This document shows positions 7,274-14,390 of a stretch of 17,347 nucleotides of DNA, in pieces. The DNA is from Patescibacteria group bacterium (lineage in GTDB: Bacteria > Patescibacteria > Microgenomatia > Daviesbacterales > UBA10151). The stretch covers positions 1 to 17,347 of the forward strand of contig JAMDBX010000074.1 in NCBI GenBank assembly GCA_023487645.1, written 5' to 3'. Under the pieces are notes generated by a model. The model was not told where the DNA came from and did no database searches. It saw only the letters and a list, made by a program, of their open reading frames with translations. Every line of letters begins with the position of its first letter. Within the stretch, counting starts at the first letter, position 1. The translations under genes and the position numbers were made by a program.

Positions 7274-8398
7274 TTAGTTGGCTAAAAACCACTTTTTCAT
7301 TTGCTCTACTATTTCATCCCCTTGGGCTGTTTTAAAAACATCAGGGATTGGTTCTGTCAAAAATACGCCATTTAATTTTTTATTGCCTTCTTCTAAGGCT
7401 AACCCGATATTTTCTGCGGATGCCATTTGATTATTCCCTATATATCCATGTTCGGAAACGACCACCTCCGGAATATTGTCGCGTTTTGCCCAAGCTACAG
7501 CCCTGTCCATACTAGAATCAAAAAACTTTCTTAAGTCTTCTGTATTAGTAATACGGTCAGAAGGACCTATGACAAATCCTAATACATCATAACCTTTAAA
7601 ATTCATCTTATCTCCCTCGCCATTATGTAAATCCCCTTTATAATACAGCTTGCCTGTATAATATTTTCTGACCAAAGGTACCATTTGCTGGGTCAGGAAG
7701 GGTGCCACCTTCATACCAAAAATTCCATCCGCTTCTCCCATGGGAGCAAACATATAAACATGGTATTTTTCGGCAATCTTAGCCATATCCTCAACCACCT
7801 TGTTAAATTTATCAAAGTAGCCGGGTTTTTCCACAATTTCCTTGGGAAAAGGTTGCGGTTCTCCGGCCCACATATCTCCTTGTCCTCCATTTGAAAATTC
7901 CTTTTTATAAGTAAGAATCAGAGTTAAGCCTATATGTACATTTGCCTGATAAAACTTTGTTGCTAGCTCCCCAATCCTGGCATCCATATCTACATAGGTG
8001 GGAAAGTCAGGAGGATATCGCACATCACCATTACTGTTGATCTCAAAACCAGGCTGAAGCATAACAATGTTTACTCCCCATTTTTCATATTTTTGGGGAT
8101 CAAATTTTAAACCAGTAAATTCTTCAGGATAAAACCAGCCAGCTCCCCAAAGCCCTTTATAATAGGTAATTTTATTTTTGGGAGGATTTGGAATTGGGCC
8201 GTTCCAACGCTGCTTTTGAATGGTAGAAGGAGGCCCGCCAAAATCTTGGGCCCCTCCAGGCTTTTGGCCCCAACCTGGATTGTTTTGAGGGGGACCAAAT
8301 CTTTGTCCATTAAACTTTGATAAACCCAAAAAAGCTACTACAGATACAACCAAAACAGCAACTATCAAAAAGATAGGGGCAAGGCCTTTTTGATTCAT
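7274..8398 (-). CDS. Secreted, membrane-anchored glycosidase-like TIM-barrel protein
   Basis: The chosen ATG at 8398 gives 374 aa; it directly follows a promoter, and the residues before it (frame open to 8467) look non-coding. The N-terminus is MNQKGLAPIF plus a hydrophobic stretch to about residue 26, a membrane anchor or signal. A Gly/Pro/Gln-rich linker follows (about 30-75), then a domain of about 300 residues. The domain has the feel of clan-A glycosidases (GH113/GH5/GH53-like): WGVNIVMLQPGF near the first strands, APMGEADG with Glu222 as possible acid/base, and VVVSEHGY with Glu316 as possible nucleophile, like the T/SE-GY strand of GH113. No cysteines suggest disulfides. It would act outside the cell on a glycan. 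The fold is a motif-level inference and the substrate is unknown. It is divergent from the next gene, sharing 87 bp. Confidence 0.65.
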   Translation of the reverse strand: MNQKGLAPIFLIVAVLVVSVVAFLGLSKFNGQRFGPPQNNPGWGQKPGGAQDFGGPPSTIQKQRWNGPIPNPPKNKITYYKGLWGAGWFYPEEFTGLKFDPQKYEKWGVNIVMLQPGFEINSNGDVRYPPDFPTYVDMDARIGELATKFYQANVHIGLTLILTYKKEFSNGGQGDMWAGEPQPFPKEIVEKPGYFDKFNKVVEDMAKIAEKYHVYMFAPMGEADGIFGMKVAPFLTQQMVPLVRKYYTGKLYYKGDLHNGEGDKMNFKGYDVLGFVIGPSDRITNTEDLRKFFDSSMDRAVAWAKRDNIPEVVVSEHGYIGNNQMASAENIGLALEEGNKKLNGVFLTEPIPDVFKTAQGDEIVEQMKKWFLAN

Positions 8399-8405
8399 TA
8401 ATTTT

Positions 8406-8434
8406 ACTATCCCACTGCCAAGCTGTCTTGTCAA
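8406..8434 (-). promoter_or_regulatory. Sigma70-type promoter of the glycosidase-like gene (leaderless)
   Basis: Minus strand: -35 TTGACA at 8429-8434, a 17-bp spacer, -10 GATAGT at 8406-8411, then exactly 7 nt to the ATG at 8398. Transcription would begin at or next to the A of the ATG. No Shine-Dalgarno is present. Confidence 0.8.
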
Positions 8435-8449
8435 ATTAGCATTAATCAA

Positions 8450-8478
8450 TTGACAAATATTGGCCAATACTTTAATGT
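8450..8478 (+). promoter_or_regulatory. Sigma70-type promoter of the unknown anchored-protein gene (leaderless)
   Basis: Plus strand: -35 TTGACA at 8450-8455, a 17-bp spacer, -10 TAATGT (imperfect) at 8473-8478, then exactly 7 nt to the ATG at 8486. Its -35 lies 15 bp from the opposing -35, so two RNA polymerases would clash. Confidence 0.7.
8458..8469. promoter_or_regulatory. Perfect 12-bp palindrome, candidate operator
   Basis: TATTGGCCAATA is its own reverse complement and lies wholly in the spacer between the -35 and -10 boxes of the forward promoter. A dimeric regulator bound here would block polymerase. No regulator gene is in the window. Confidence 0.5.
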
Positions 8479-8485
8479 TATTTTA

Positions 8486-9418
8486 ATGTCTAAATCACCG
8501 CTCCACTGTTCAAACGAAGAAGGATTTAGCCATATCCTGCTTTTAATAGCTGTTTTAGTGGCCACAGGCCTTATTGCCTCAGCCAATATTACTACTACAC
8601 AACAATTCCCTACTTCTACCTCCCAATATGTTCTAGGCGAAGACACAGATAAGAATAATGAACAAGCCCAAGAAACAGCTAAAAAAATCTCCGAACAACA
8701 GCAAGAAACCCAACAAAAACAACAGGAGCAACAAAAAGAATCAAATCAAAAGAGTGAAACAGAAACAGAAACATTAAGTGGCCAAAAAATAAAAACCAAA
8801 GTTGAGGATAATGGCGCAACTAAGATAGAGATTGAACAAGATAAGCTGAAACTGAAATATGAATCAGAAAACGGACAAGTTAAGATAGACGCTGAAAACA
8901 AGAATGGAAAAAAAGTGGAATTAAAAGATGATGGAATGGAAAAAGCTCAAGAAGATATTGATAATAAGTTGGAAAATGAAGGCATTAAAATCTCCACGGA
9001 GAGCGGTAAACCAGTAATTACCAAAAATAATATCAAGGCCGAAATAGATTTTCCCTTATCAGTTGATATCGCTACCCGACAACTAACCGTGACCACGCCA
9101 AACGGTCAAAAAGCTGTTACAGTTTTGCCTGACCAAGCAATCCAAACACTTCTTTCCGCCAATATCATCAACAAAATTCAAGGGCAAATAGCAAATGCCT
9201 CTCCATCTGCGAAACTTGGAAATATCAACGGAACAATTAAACTGGAGGTAAAAGATCAAACGGTAGTCTATAAAGTAAATGGTGAGAAAGAATATAAAGT
9301 ATTAGGGTTTATACCTATTTCCACGCCGGTCACAGCTTTTGTTTCAGCGGAATCAGGTAACTTAGTAACGCAAGAACAATCCCTGCTAGCTAACTTAATT
9401 AAGCTAATCTCTTTTTAA
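8486..9418 (+). CDS. Membrane-anchored extracellular protein of unknown function, Gln/Glu/Lys-rich linker
   Basis: The start is the ATG at 8486, placed 7 nt after the -10 box; an in-frame TTG at 8450 would overlap the -35 box and is rejected. The 310-aa protein has a leader EEGFSHILLLIAVLVATG (11-28) forming one membrane segment. A low-complexity hydrophilic stretch follows (about 52-100, rich in Q, E, K, T; probably coiled coil or extended). A charged beta-like repeat zone comes next (101-185, alternating polar/hydrophobic strands such as KIEIEQDKLKLKYESENGQVKI). The C-terminal domain (186-310) contains LTVTTPNGQKAVTVLPDQA and ends with an SAESGNLV segment. I recognise no named family; similar architectures are familiar among hypothetical secreted proteins of Microgenomates. 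The domains would lie outside the membrane. It shares its promoter region with the divergent glycosidase-like gene. Confidence 0.7.
   Translation: MSKSPLHCSNEEGFSHILLLIAVLVATGLIASANITTTQQFPTSTSQYVLGEDTDKNNEQAQETAKKISEQQQETQQKQQEQQKESNQKSETETETLSGQKIKTKVEDNGATKIEIEQDKLKLKYESENGQVKIDAENKNGKKVELKDDGMEKAQEDIDNKLENEGIKISTESGKPVITKNNIKAEIDFPLSVDIATRQLTVTTPNGQKAVTVLPDQAIQTLLSANIINKIQGQIANASPSAKLGNINGTIKLEVKDQTVVYKVNGEKEYKVLGFIPISTPVTAFVSAESGNLVTQEQSLLANLIKLISF
8756..8773 (+). repeat. Hexanucleotide repeat (GAAACA)x3
   Basis: Three perfect tandem GAAACA units lie in the linker coding region and encode an ETETET-type stretch. Changes in copy number would stay in frame. Confidence 0.7.
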
Positions 9419-9474
9419 TCTTCCCTAAGCGATCCTCGAAACAAAATAAGTTATAGTCTCCTTTAAGAAAAGTA

Positions 9475-9480
9475 TATAAT
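9475..9480 (+). promoter_or_regulatory. Consensus -10 box of the membrane glycosyltransferase gene
   Basis: TATAAT ends exactly 7 nt before the GTG start at 9488, so the transcript should be leaderless. The -35 is weak (TTATAG at 9451-9456, 18-bp spacing). The 69-bp gap shows no terminator. Confidence 0.65.
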
Positions 9481-9487
9481 AAATTCT

Positions 9488-11056
9488 GTGCTTAAAATCG
9501 GTTTTAAAAAACATACAATAGTAATCATTCTAATTCTACTAAGCCTTTTAGCTTTAGGTGGTTGGTTAAGATACGAAAATATCCGGGGATTTAATTTAGT
9601 TTTTGATTTTGATCAAATCGAGGACGCCTTTTATACCTACAAGATCACCGTTGATCACCAACTGCCAATTATCGGGCGCGCTATCTATGGTGATCCCAGA
9701 CTTCATCACGGCGTGTTATTTTTTTACTACAATGTTATCCCCTTCTTTTTCTCTGGCGGAGATCTGATAGCAAGCGCTTACTGGAATAGTTTTTTTAATT
9801 TACTCTCTGCAGTTATTTTATTTTTCCTATCAAAATCAATTTTTGGGAAAAAACTTCCCGCCCTTTTAACGGCTATCTTAGCTGCCGTTTCATTTGAAGC
9901 CATCAAGTTTGCTGGTTTATTGTTTAATGAAACCACAGCCTTTACCACGGTGCCCTTGTTTTATTTTGGTTTATGGAGCTACTTTAAAAACAAAAAATGG
10001 GGGTTGGTACTTTCGGCAATTTTCTTAGGATTATCTATAGAAAGTTCTATATCTTTTATTTACTTAATTCCCATAACTTTAATCTTTTGGCTTATCTTCA
10101 AACCCAAAATCCCCGGTTTGAAACTAACTATTTTAAGCTTGATAGCTTTTACTCTATCAGTTTCTACTATGATCTTAACGGAGATTAAGTTAAATTTTTC
10201 CGGAGTTAAAACCATTCTAACTTTGTCTGCCAATTCTCCGGAAGCCAGGTTTACTTACCCGGAACGTTTGAATTTTTTCATTCATGATTTTGGCAAGCAG
10301 TTTTCTTTAAATCTCTATCCCCAGAGATTGGATTTAGGCCTATTGTTTGCAGTCACAGTAATTCTCCTTTCTGTCTATCCCCTAATTCAGCGCAAAACAA
10401 TAAAAGAGGAGAAGCGCGGCATTTATTTTTTATTGCTATATTTATTTTCCCCTCTGGTCACTCTCATTTTGGGATATCACCAAAAACCCTGGTTTTTGAT
10501 TGGTTTACCGGGAGCCATCGCCTTAATTACCGGATATGCACTTTATAGACTCAAAAAACTTATTTTAATCCTGCCGGTTCTTTTGTTGATTGTCTGGGGT
10601 AATACTAATTTAATACTTGCAAGATCCCATAAAAATTACGAGTTGTTTGATAATGTCTATGATTCAACCACAGACCTTAATTCCCAGTTACAAGTCATAG
10701 ATTTTACTTATCAACAATCCAACGGAGAACCGTTTGCCATCAACGCCGTTACTTATCCTCTTTACTATAACGGCATGTGGGCTTATTTGTATAATTGGTA
10801 CGGCAAAAATCACTTTGGGTATGTGCCGGGCTGGTTAGGCGGAGACCAGCTCCACCCCTACGATTTGCTTCCCAAGGCCACGAATAAAGAAAAGTACTTT
10901 TATTTATTGATTTCTGAAACCGGCAGGATTCCCGAGGTTTTTAAAAATAAAGGCAGAACCTGGGCTCAAGATCATGGCAAATTGATTGAACAAAAAACCA
11001 TTGGTGGTTTTACTGTACAAAAATTTATGTTGACCAATCAAGAGAAATTAGATTAA
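9488..11056 (+). CDS. Polytopic membrane glycosyltransferase, GT-C-like (PMT/ArnT superfamily)
   Basis: A 522-aa protein starting with GTG, supported by the TATAAT 7 nt upstream. After the first membrane segment (about 10-27) comes a loop with FDFDQIEDAF (39-48), the acidic motif that GT-C enzymes place in the first extracytoplasmic loop, then repeated hydrophobic helices to about residue 375. A soluble C-terminal part (about 385-522) rich in Tyr, Trp and Gly includes a YNWYGKNHFGYVPGW segment. Such enzymes transfer a sugar from a polyprenyl-phosphate donor to a lipid, glycan or protein outside the membrane. Neither donor nor acceptor can be told. The same strand continues after 19 bp with the ABC exporter genes, so an operon is likely. 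An O-antigen ligase or plain membrane protein cannot be excluded because sequence signatures in this superfamily are weak. Confidence 0.65.
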   Translation: MLKIGFKKHTIVIILILLSLLALGGWLRYENIRGFNLVFDFDQIEDAFYTYKITVDHQLPIIGRAIYGDPRLHHGVLFFYYNVIPFFFSGGDLIASAYWNSFFNLLSAVILFFLSKSIFGKKLPALLTAILAAVSFEAIKFAGLLFNETTAFTTVPLFYFGLWSYFKNKKWGLVLSAIFLGLSIESSISFIYLIPITLIFWLIFKPKIPGLKLTILSLIAFTLSVSTMILTEIKLNFSGVKTILTLSANSPEARFTYPERLNFFIHDFGKQFSLNLYPQRLDLGLLFAVTVILLSVYPLIQRKTIKEEKRGIYFLLLYLFSPLVTLILGYHQKPWFLIGLPGAIALITGYALYRLKKLILILPVLLLIVWGNTNLILARSHKNYELFDNVYDSTTDLNSQLQVIDFTYQQSNGEPFAINAVTYPLYYNGMWAYLYNWYGKNHFGYVPGWLGGDQLHPYDLLPKATNKEKYFYLLISETGRIPEVFKNKGRTWAQDHGKLIEQKTIGGFTVQKFMLTNQEKLD

Positions 11057-11075
11057 GATAATTCTGCAAAAAAAA

Positions 11076-11879
11076 ATGACAGATTTAGCAATTGAAGTTA
11101 AGGATCTCACTAAAAAATTCGGCGATTTTACCGCTGTTGATAATATCAGTTTTGAAGTCAAAAAGGGAGAAATTTTTGCCTTTTTAGGACCAAACGGCGC
11201 TGGCAAATCCACCACCATTAAAATGCTGACCACTCTACTGTCTCCCACCAGCGGCCGCATGGAGGTCAATGGCTTTGACCCAAAAACCCAACAAGACCAA
11301 GCCAGAAAATCTTTTGGGATTGTTTTCCAAGATCCAAGTTTAGACGACGAGTTAACCGCATACGAAAACATGGATTTCCATGGCATTTTGTATAAAGTCT
11401 CCGGTACTTTACGGAGATCCCGCATTAAAGAACTTTTGGAGATAGTTGACCTTTGGGACCGCAAGAATGATTTGGTAAAAACTTTCTCCGGTGGCATGAA
11501 AAGACGACTGGAAATTGCCCGCGGCCTACTTCACCACCCGAAAGTTTTTTTTCTGGATGAACCGACCATCGGCTTGGATCCGCAAACCAGAAATCAAATG
11601 TGGTCATATATCCAAAATTTAAACAAATCAGAACAAATTACCATTTTTTTCACCACTCATTATATGGAAGAAGCAGAAAAAGTAGCTCAAAGGATTGCCA
11701 TTATTGACCACGGCAAAATTGTTGCCCAAGGCACATCAAATCAACTTGAGAAACAAACCAAAACCAACTCTTTGGAAGAAGCCTTCCTATCCTTAACCGG
11801 CCGCAAAATCCGGGAAGAAGAAGTCAGCGGAGTTGACCGTTTGAGAATGAGAAGAAGAATGTTTACAGGAAGACGATAA
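11076..11879 (+). CDS. ABC transporter ATP-binding protein, DrrA-type
   Basis: The ATPase of an ABC-2 exporter, 267 aa. All motifs are present: Walker A GPNGAGKSTT (38-47), Q-loop Gln85 in VFQDPSL, signature FSGGM (137-141), Walker B FFLDEP (158-163) and the switch His195 (TTHYMEEA). The sequence around the signature (GGMKRRLEIARGL) and the LDPQTR D-loop fit the DrrA/CcmA-like branch of drug, lipid or polysaccharide exporters. The C-terminus adds a short tail very rich in Arg (about 243-267). The ATG follows a run of nine A residues with no Shine-Dalgarno; a GATAAT at 11057-11062 lacks a suitably placed -35, so expression from the glycosyltransferase transcript is more likely. The stop overlaps the permease start as TAATG. 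Confidence 0.93.
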   Translation: MTDLAIEVKDLTKKFGDFTAVDNISFEVKKGEIFAFLGPNGAGKSTTIKMLTTLLSPTSGRMEVNGFDPKTQQDQARKSFGIVFQDPSLDDELTAYENMDFHGILYKVSGTLRRSRIKELLEIVDLWDRKNDLVKTFSGGMKRRLEIARGLLHHPKVFFLDEPTIGLDPQTRNQMWSYIQNLNKSEQITIFFTTHYMEEAEKVAQRIAIIDHGKIVAQGTSNQLEKQTKTNSLEEAFLSLTGRKIREEEVSGVDRLRMRRRMFTGRR

Positions 11880-12625
11880 TGTCAACAATTTATATTCTTT
11901 GGTTAAGACAAATAAAAAGATACCTTAGATCCAAATCCAGAATAATCGGATCACTAGGACAACCTCTGCTTTTCCTAGTGGCGCTTGGTTTCGGATTCGG
12001 CCCGATTTTCCAAAAAGCCGGCGGCGGAAATTATATCGAATTTTTAGGCCCGGGAGTCATTGCCCAAGGTATTCTTTTTACTGCCATCTTTTCCGGAATT
12101 GAGCTAATTTGGGACCGGCAGTTTGGATTTTTGAAAGAAACGTTAGTTGCCCCGGTTTCCAGATTGGAAATCATGATCGGCAGAACTTTGGGCGGGGCTA
12201 CCATTGCTACCATACAGGGAGTCATTGTTTTAATTTTAACTTTATTAGTTGGCTTTAGGCCAAATAATTTATGGGCCGTGCCGGGAGCAATTTTTATTAT
12301 GTTTTTAATTGCCCTGCTTTTTACAGCTTTAGGCACTGCCATTGCCTCTACCCTCGAAGACTTCCAGGGATTTCAACTGATTATGAATTTTCTGGTAATG
12401 CCCTTGTTTTTCCTGTCCGGGGCCCTGTTTCCCCTTCAATCCGCTCCTCCTTTTTTGCAGACGATCTCTAAAGTTAACCCGCTGTCTTTTGGCATCGACG
12501 GCCTCAGACAGACTTTGACCGGGTCATCTCACTTTGGATTATCCTTAGACTTAACAGTCTTAGGTGTTTTAACTGCTATTTTATTTGTGCTGGGGAGCTA
12601 CTTGTTTTCAAAGATTCAGATTTAA
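11879..12625 (+). CDS. ABC-2 type permease, DrrB-type
   Basis: The membrane half of the exporter, 248 aa with six predicted membrane segments. Segments begin near residues 24, 57, 105, 132, 166 and 224. The ABC-2 signature region is NFLVMPLFFLSGALFPL (170-186) followed by NPLSFGIDGLRQ, as in DrrB and NodJ relatives. The ATG at 11879 overlaps the ATPase stop by one base, and AGGA 9-12 bases upstream may serve as a ribosome binding site. With the ATPase it would form an A2B2 exporter; the neighbouring glycosyltransferase and deacetylases suggest an envelope glycan or lipid as cargo, but this is inference. Its last 50 bp overlap the end of the convergent deacetylase gene. Confidence 0.92.
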   Translation: MSTIYILWLRQIKRYLRSKSRIIGSLGQPLLFLVALGFGFGPIFQKAGGGNYIEFLGPGVIAQGILFTAIFSGIELIWDRQFGFLKETLVAPVSRLEIMIGRTLGGATIATIQGVIVLILTLLVGFRPNNLWAVPGAIFIMFLIALLFTALGTAIASTLEDFQGFQLIMNFLVMPLFFLSGALFPLQSAPPFLQTISKVNPLSFGIDGLRQTLTGSSHFGLSLDLTVLGVLTAILFVLGSYLFSKIQI

Positions 12626-13457
12626 ATAAATCCAAAAGCATCTCTCCTATCCTGCCGCCCGGCCGAATCCGGTAAAGGAAAAATCTGTTAATATCCAAGG
12701 TATAAATTCCGGGCAAAGTGGTGACGGCAGATTTAAAACCGGCTTTTTTCACCACACCAATTGCCTGGTTATCAAACGCTCCATATGGATAAGCAAATGA
12801 TACCACCGGTATACCTAATAATTTTTCAAGAGTCTTTTTGCTTTGATCAACTTCATACTCCACCCGATGCAAAGGCAAACCGGCTAAATAAGTATGATCC
12901 ATTGTATGCGCTCCGATTTCTACCAAACCGCTTTTAGCAATTTCTTTAAGCTGCCTAGTTGTTAAATTATTTGGTTTATCTAAAAAGTTGGGCACGACAT
13001 ACGACACTGCCTTGGCTTGGTATTTTTTCAAAATCGGAAATACATCCGTATAGAAATCCCGGTAACCGTCATCAAAAGTTAAAATTATAGATTTTGGAGG
13101 CAAGGTTTTTTTATCATCTAAAGCCTCTGCCAAATCAGCAGTAGTAATAAAATGAAAACCGGCATCTTTTAAAGTCTTTATTTCTAAATCAAATGTATAT
13201 GGCATGATATTTAGTGATTTCCTGATGGTATCGCCCTGATCTTTAACATACTCAACATAGTGATACATCAAAATCGGTACATATAAAACTTTTTGCGGTT
13301 TGGTATTTTTAATCGACTCCTTAACGTCTTTGGGCATTTCAACAACATCAGGAATAGATTTTTTGAAATTTGATGCTTTAAAAGTTGAAACGATCGACAA
13401 AAATAAAAGGATTAAAATTACGGAGACGGGAAAATGACGGACATGACGTTTACTCAT
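12576..13457 (-). CDS. Polysaccharide deacetylase (NodB family), membrane-anchored
   Basis: A 293-aa protein with an N-terminal membrane segment (about 10-26) and an extracytoplasmic NodB domain. Signatures: VPILMYHYV (60-68, as in PgaB/YadE-type deacetylases), TFDDGYRDFY with Asp129/Asp130, HTMDH with metal ligands His184 and His188, AYPYGAFDN (222-230) and the late YRIRPGG. These residues form the Asp-His-His metal site that removes N- or O-acetyl groups from glycans such as poly-N-acetylglucosamine or peptidoglycan. The ATG at 13457 lacks a Shine-Dalgarno; a TATAAT stands 14 nt upstream. The last 17 codons overlap the convergent permease gene by 50 bp. Exact substrate unknown; all catalytic residues are kept, so an active enzyme is likely. 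Confidence 0.92.
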   Translation of the reverse strand: MSKRHVRHFPVSVILILLFLSIVSTFKASNFKKSIPDVVEMPKDVKESIKNTKPQKVLYVPILMYHYVEYVKDQGDTIRKSLNIMPYTFDLEIKTLKDAGFHFITTADLAEALDDKKTLPPKSIILTFDDGYRDFYTDVFPILKKYQAKAVSYVVPNFLDKPNNLTTRQLKEIAKSGLVEIGAHTMDHTYLAGLPLHRVEYEVDQSKKTLEKLLGIPVVSFAYPYGAFDNQAIGVVKKAGFKSAVTTLPGIYTLDINRFFLYRIRPGGRIGEMLLDLFKSESLKTSSSPAQIK

Positions 13458-13471
13458 TAGGTTTAAAAAAA

Positions 13472-13477
13472 ATTATA
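13472..13477 (-). promoter_or_regulatory. Consensus -10 box of the first deacetylase gene
   Basis: Minus-strand TATAAT with 14 nt to the ATG at 13457, giving a leader of roughly 7 nt. The -35 is not recognisable. Confidence 0.5.
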
Positions 13478-13535
13478 CCAAAGTTTGCTGTGATTAAGCC
13501 AGGGTAAACTAAGGATTTAATGGCCAATTTATCAT

Positions 13536-14390
13536 TTAGCTATCTCCTATCATCTCAGAAATTGTCACAAATTCAAAACCTCTTTTTTTTAAATCCGGGA
13601 TAATTCTTATTAGAGCATCATTTGTCTTGGGCGCATAAGGACCATCATGGATATGGAAAACTACAATCGACCCGTTTTGCACATTTCCTTCTACTTTTCT
13701 CACGATCGAATCGGCATTTTGATTAAATCCATCTCCGGCTATCACATCCCAATGAACCACCTTCAAACCTCTTTTAGCTAATGCTTCTACATCAACCTGA
13801 TTAAAACAACCGCCGGGAAAACGGAAGTACCTGGGGATAATCCCCGTAGCCTTAAAAATTTCTCTTTGCGCAGCCCCTACATCATCCGTATGCCCCCCAT
13901 CTTTCAAAACACTTAATCCAAAGCAGTTTTTGGTAAATGCATAATGGCTATAAGAATGGTTTCCTATTTCTATCAGTGAATCATGGGCCAAATTATACGC
14001 TTCCTTGGGATACGCTTTTGTCCAAAGACCTCCTAAAAATACCGTGGCTTTTACCCGCTCGCGATCTAATGTTTCTTTGATGGGCTTGTTATACCAAGAT
14101 TTAACAATCCCCTTTTCTAAAAGTAGGTACATCCCCGGAGTCATATCGGCATCAAAAGTTAATGCTATTCTTTTTTTATCCCTGGGGCCATGCTCAACTA
14201 CTTCCGCTTTACCGTTAATATATTGCTTAGGGGAAACCTGATTCTCGTGAGGAGGCGGATAGATTAGCTCTTGGTAATCCAATACTGTAACTAAAAGTAA
14301 AACTGAACATGCCAGAAGAAAAATTAATAATAAACGGGTGTGGTGTTTTGCGGAGCGTAATTTATTTTCTTTGGACAATTTCAATTTCAT
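13536..14390 (-). CDS. Polysaccharide deacetylase (NodB family), second subtype, membrane-anchored
   Basis: The ATG at 14390 gives 284 aa (MKLKLSKENK...); an upstream extension to 14474 would run through the shared promoter region into the divergent purM gene and is rejected. A basic N-terminus and one membrane helix (about 17-38) anchor it. The NodB domain shows TFDADMTPG (78-86, the TFD-A-D variant), NHSYSH with His145 and His149, RFPGG (190-194), HWDVIAGDG (213-221) and HIHDGPYAPKT with His248. An insertion of about 20 residues after the second His (roughly 150-172, with GGHTDDV) is unusual. The RFPGG and HIHDG motifs place it nearer the PdaA/PdaB-type peptidoglycan deacetylases than its neighbour. 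It sits 78 bp upstream of the first deacetylase on the same strand. Confidence 0.9.
   Translation of the reverse strand: MKLKLSKENKLRSAKHHTRLLLIFLLACSVLLLVTVLDYQELIYPPPHENQVSPKQYINGKAEVVEHGPRDKKRIALTFDADMTPGMYLLLEKGIVKSWYNKPIKETLDRERVKATVFLGGLWTKAYPKEAYNLAHDSLIEIGNHSYSHYAFTKNCFGLSVLKDGGHTDDVGAAQREIFKATGIIPRYFRFPGGCFNQVDVEALAKRGLKVVHWDVIAGDGFNQNADSIVRKVEGNVQNGSIVVFHIHDGPYAPKTNDALIRIIPDLKKRGFEFVTISEMIGDS

Noticed and set aside
8450..8485. Upstream TTG start for the anchored-protein gene
   Set aside because: The TTG overlaps the -35 box and the extra residues span the promoter; the ATG at 8486 fits the predicted transcription start.
11057..11062. GATAAT upstream of the ABC ATPase with TTGACC at 11030-11035 as a promoter
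   Set aside because: The spacer would be 21 bp, too long for sigma70; the 19-bp gap to the upstream gene favours an operon.
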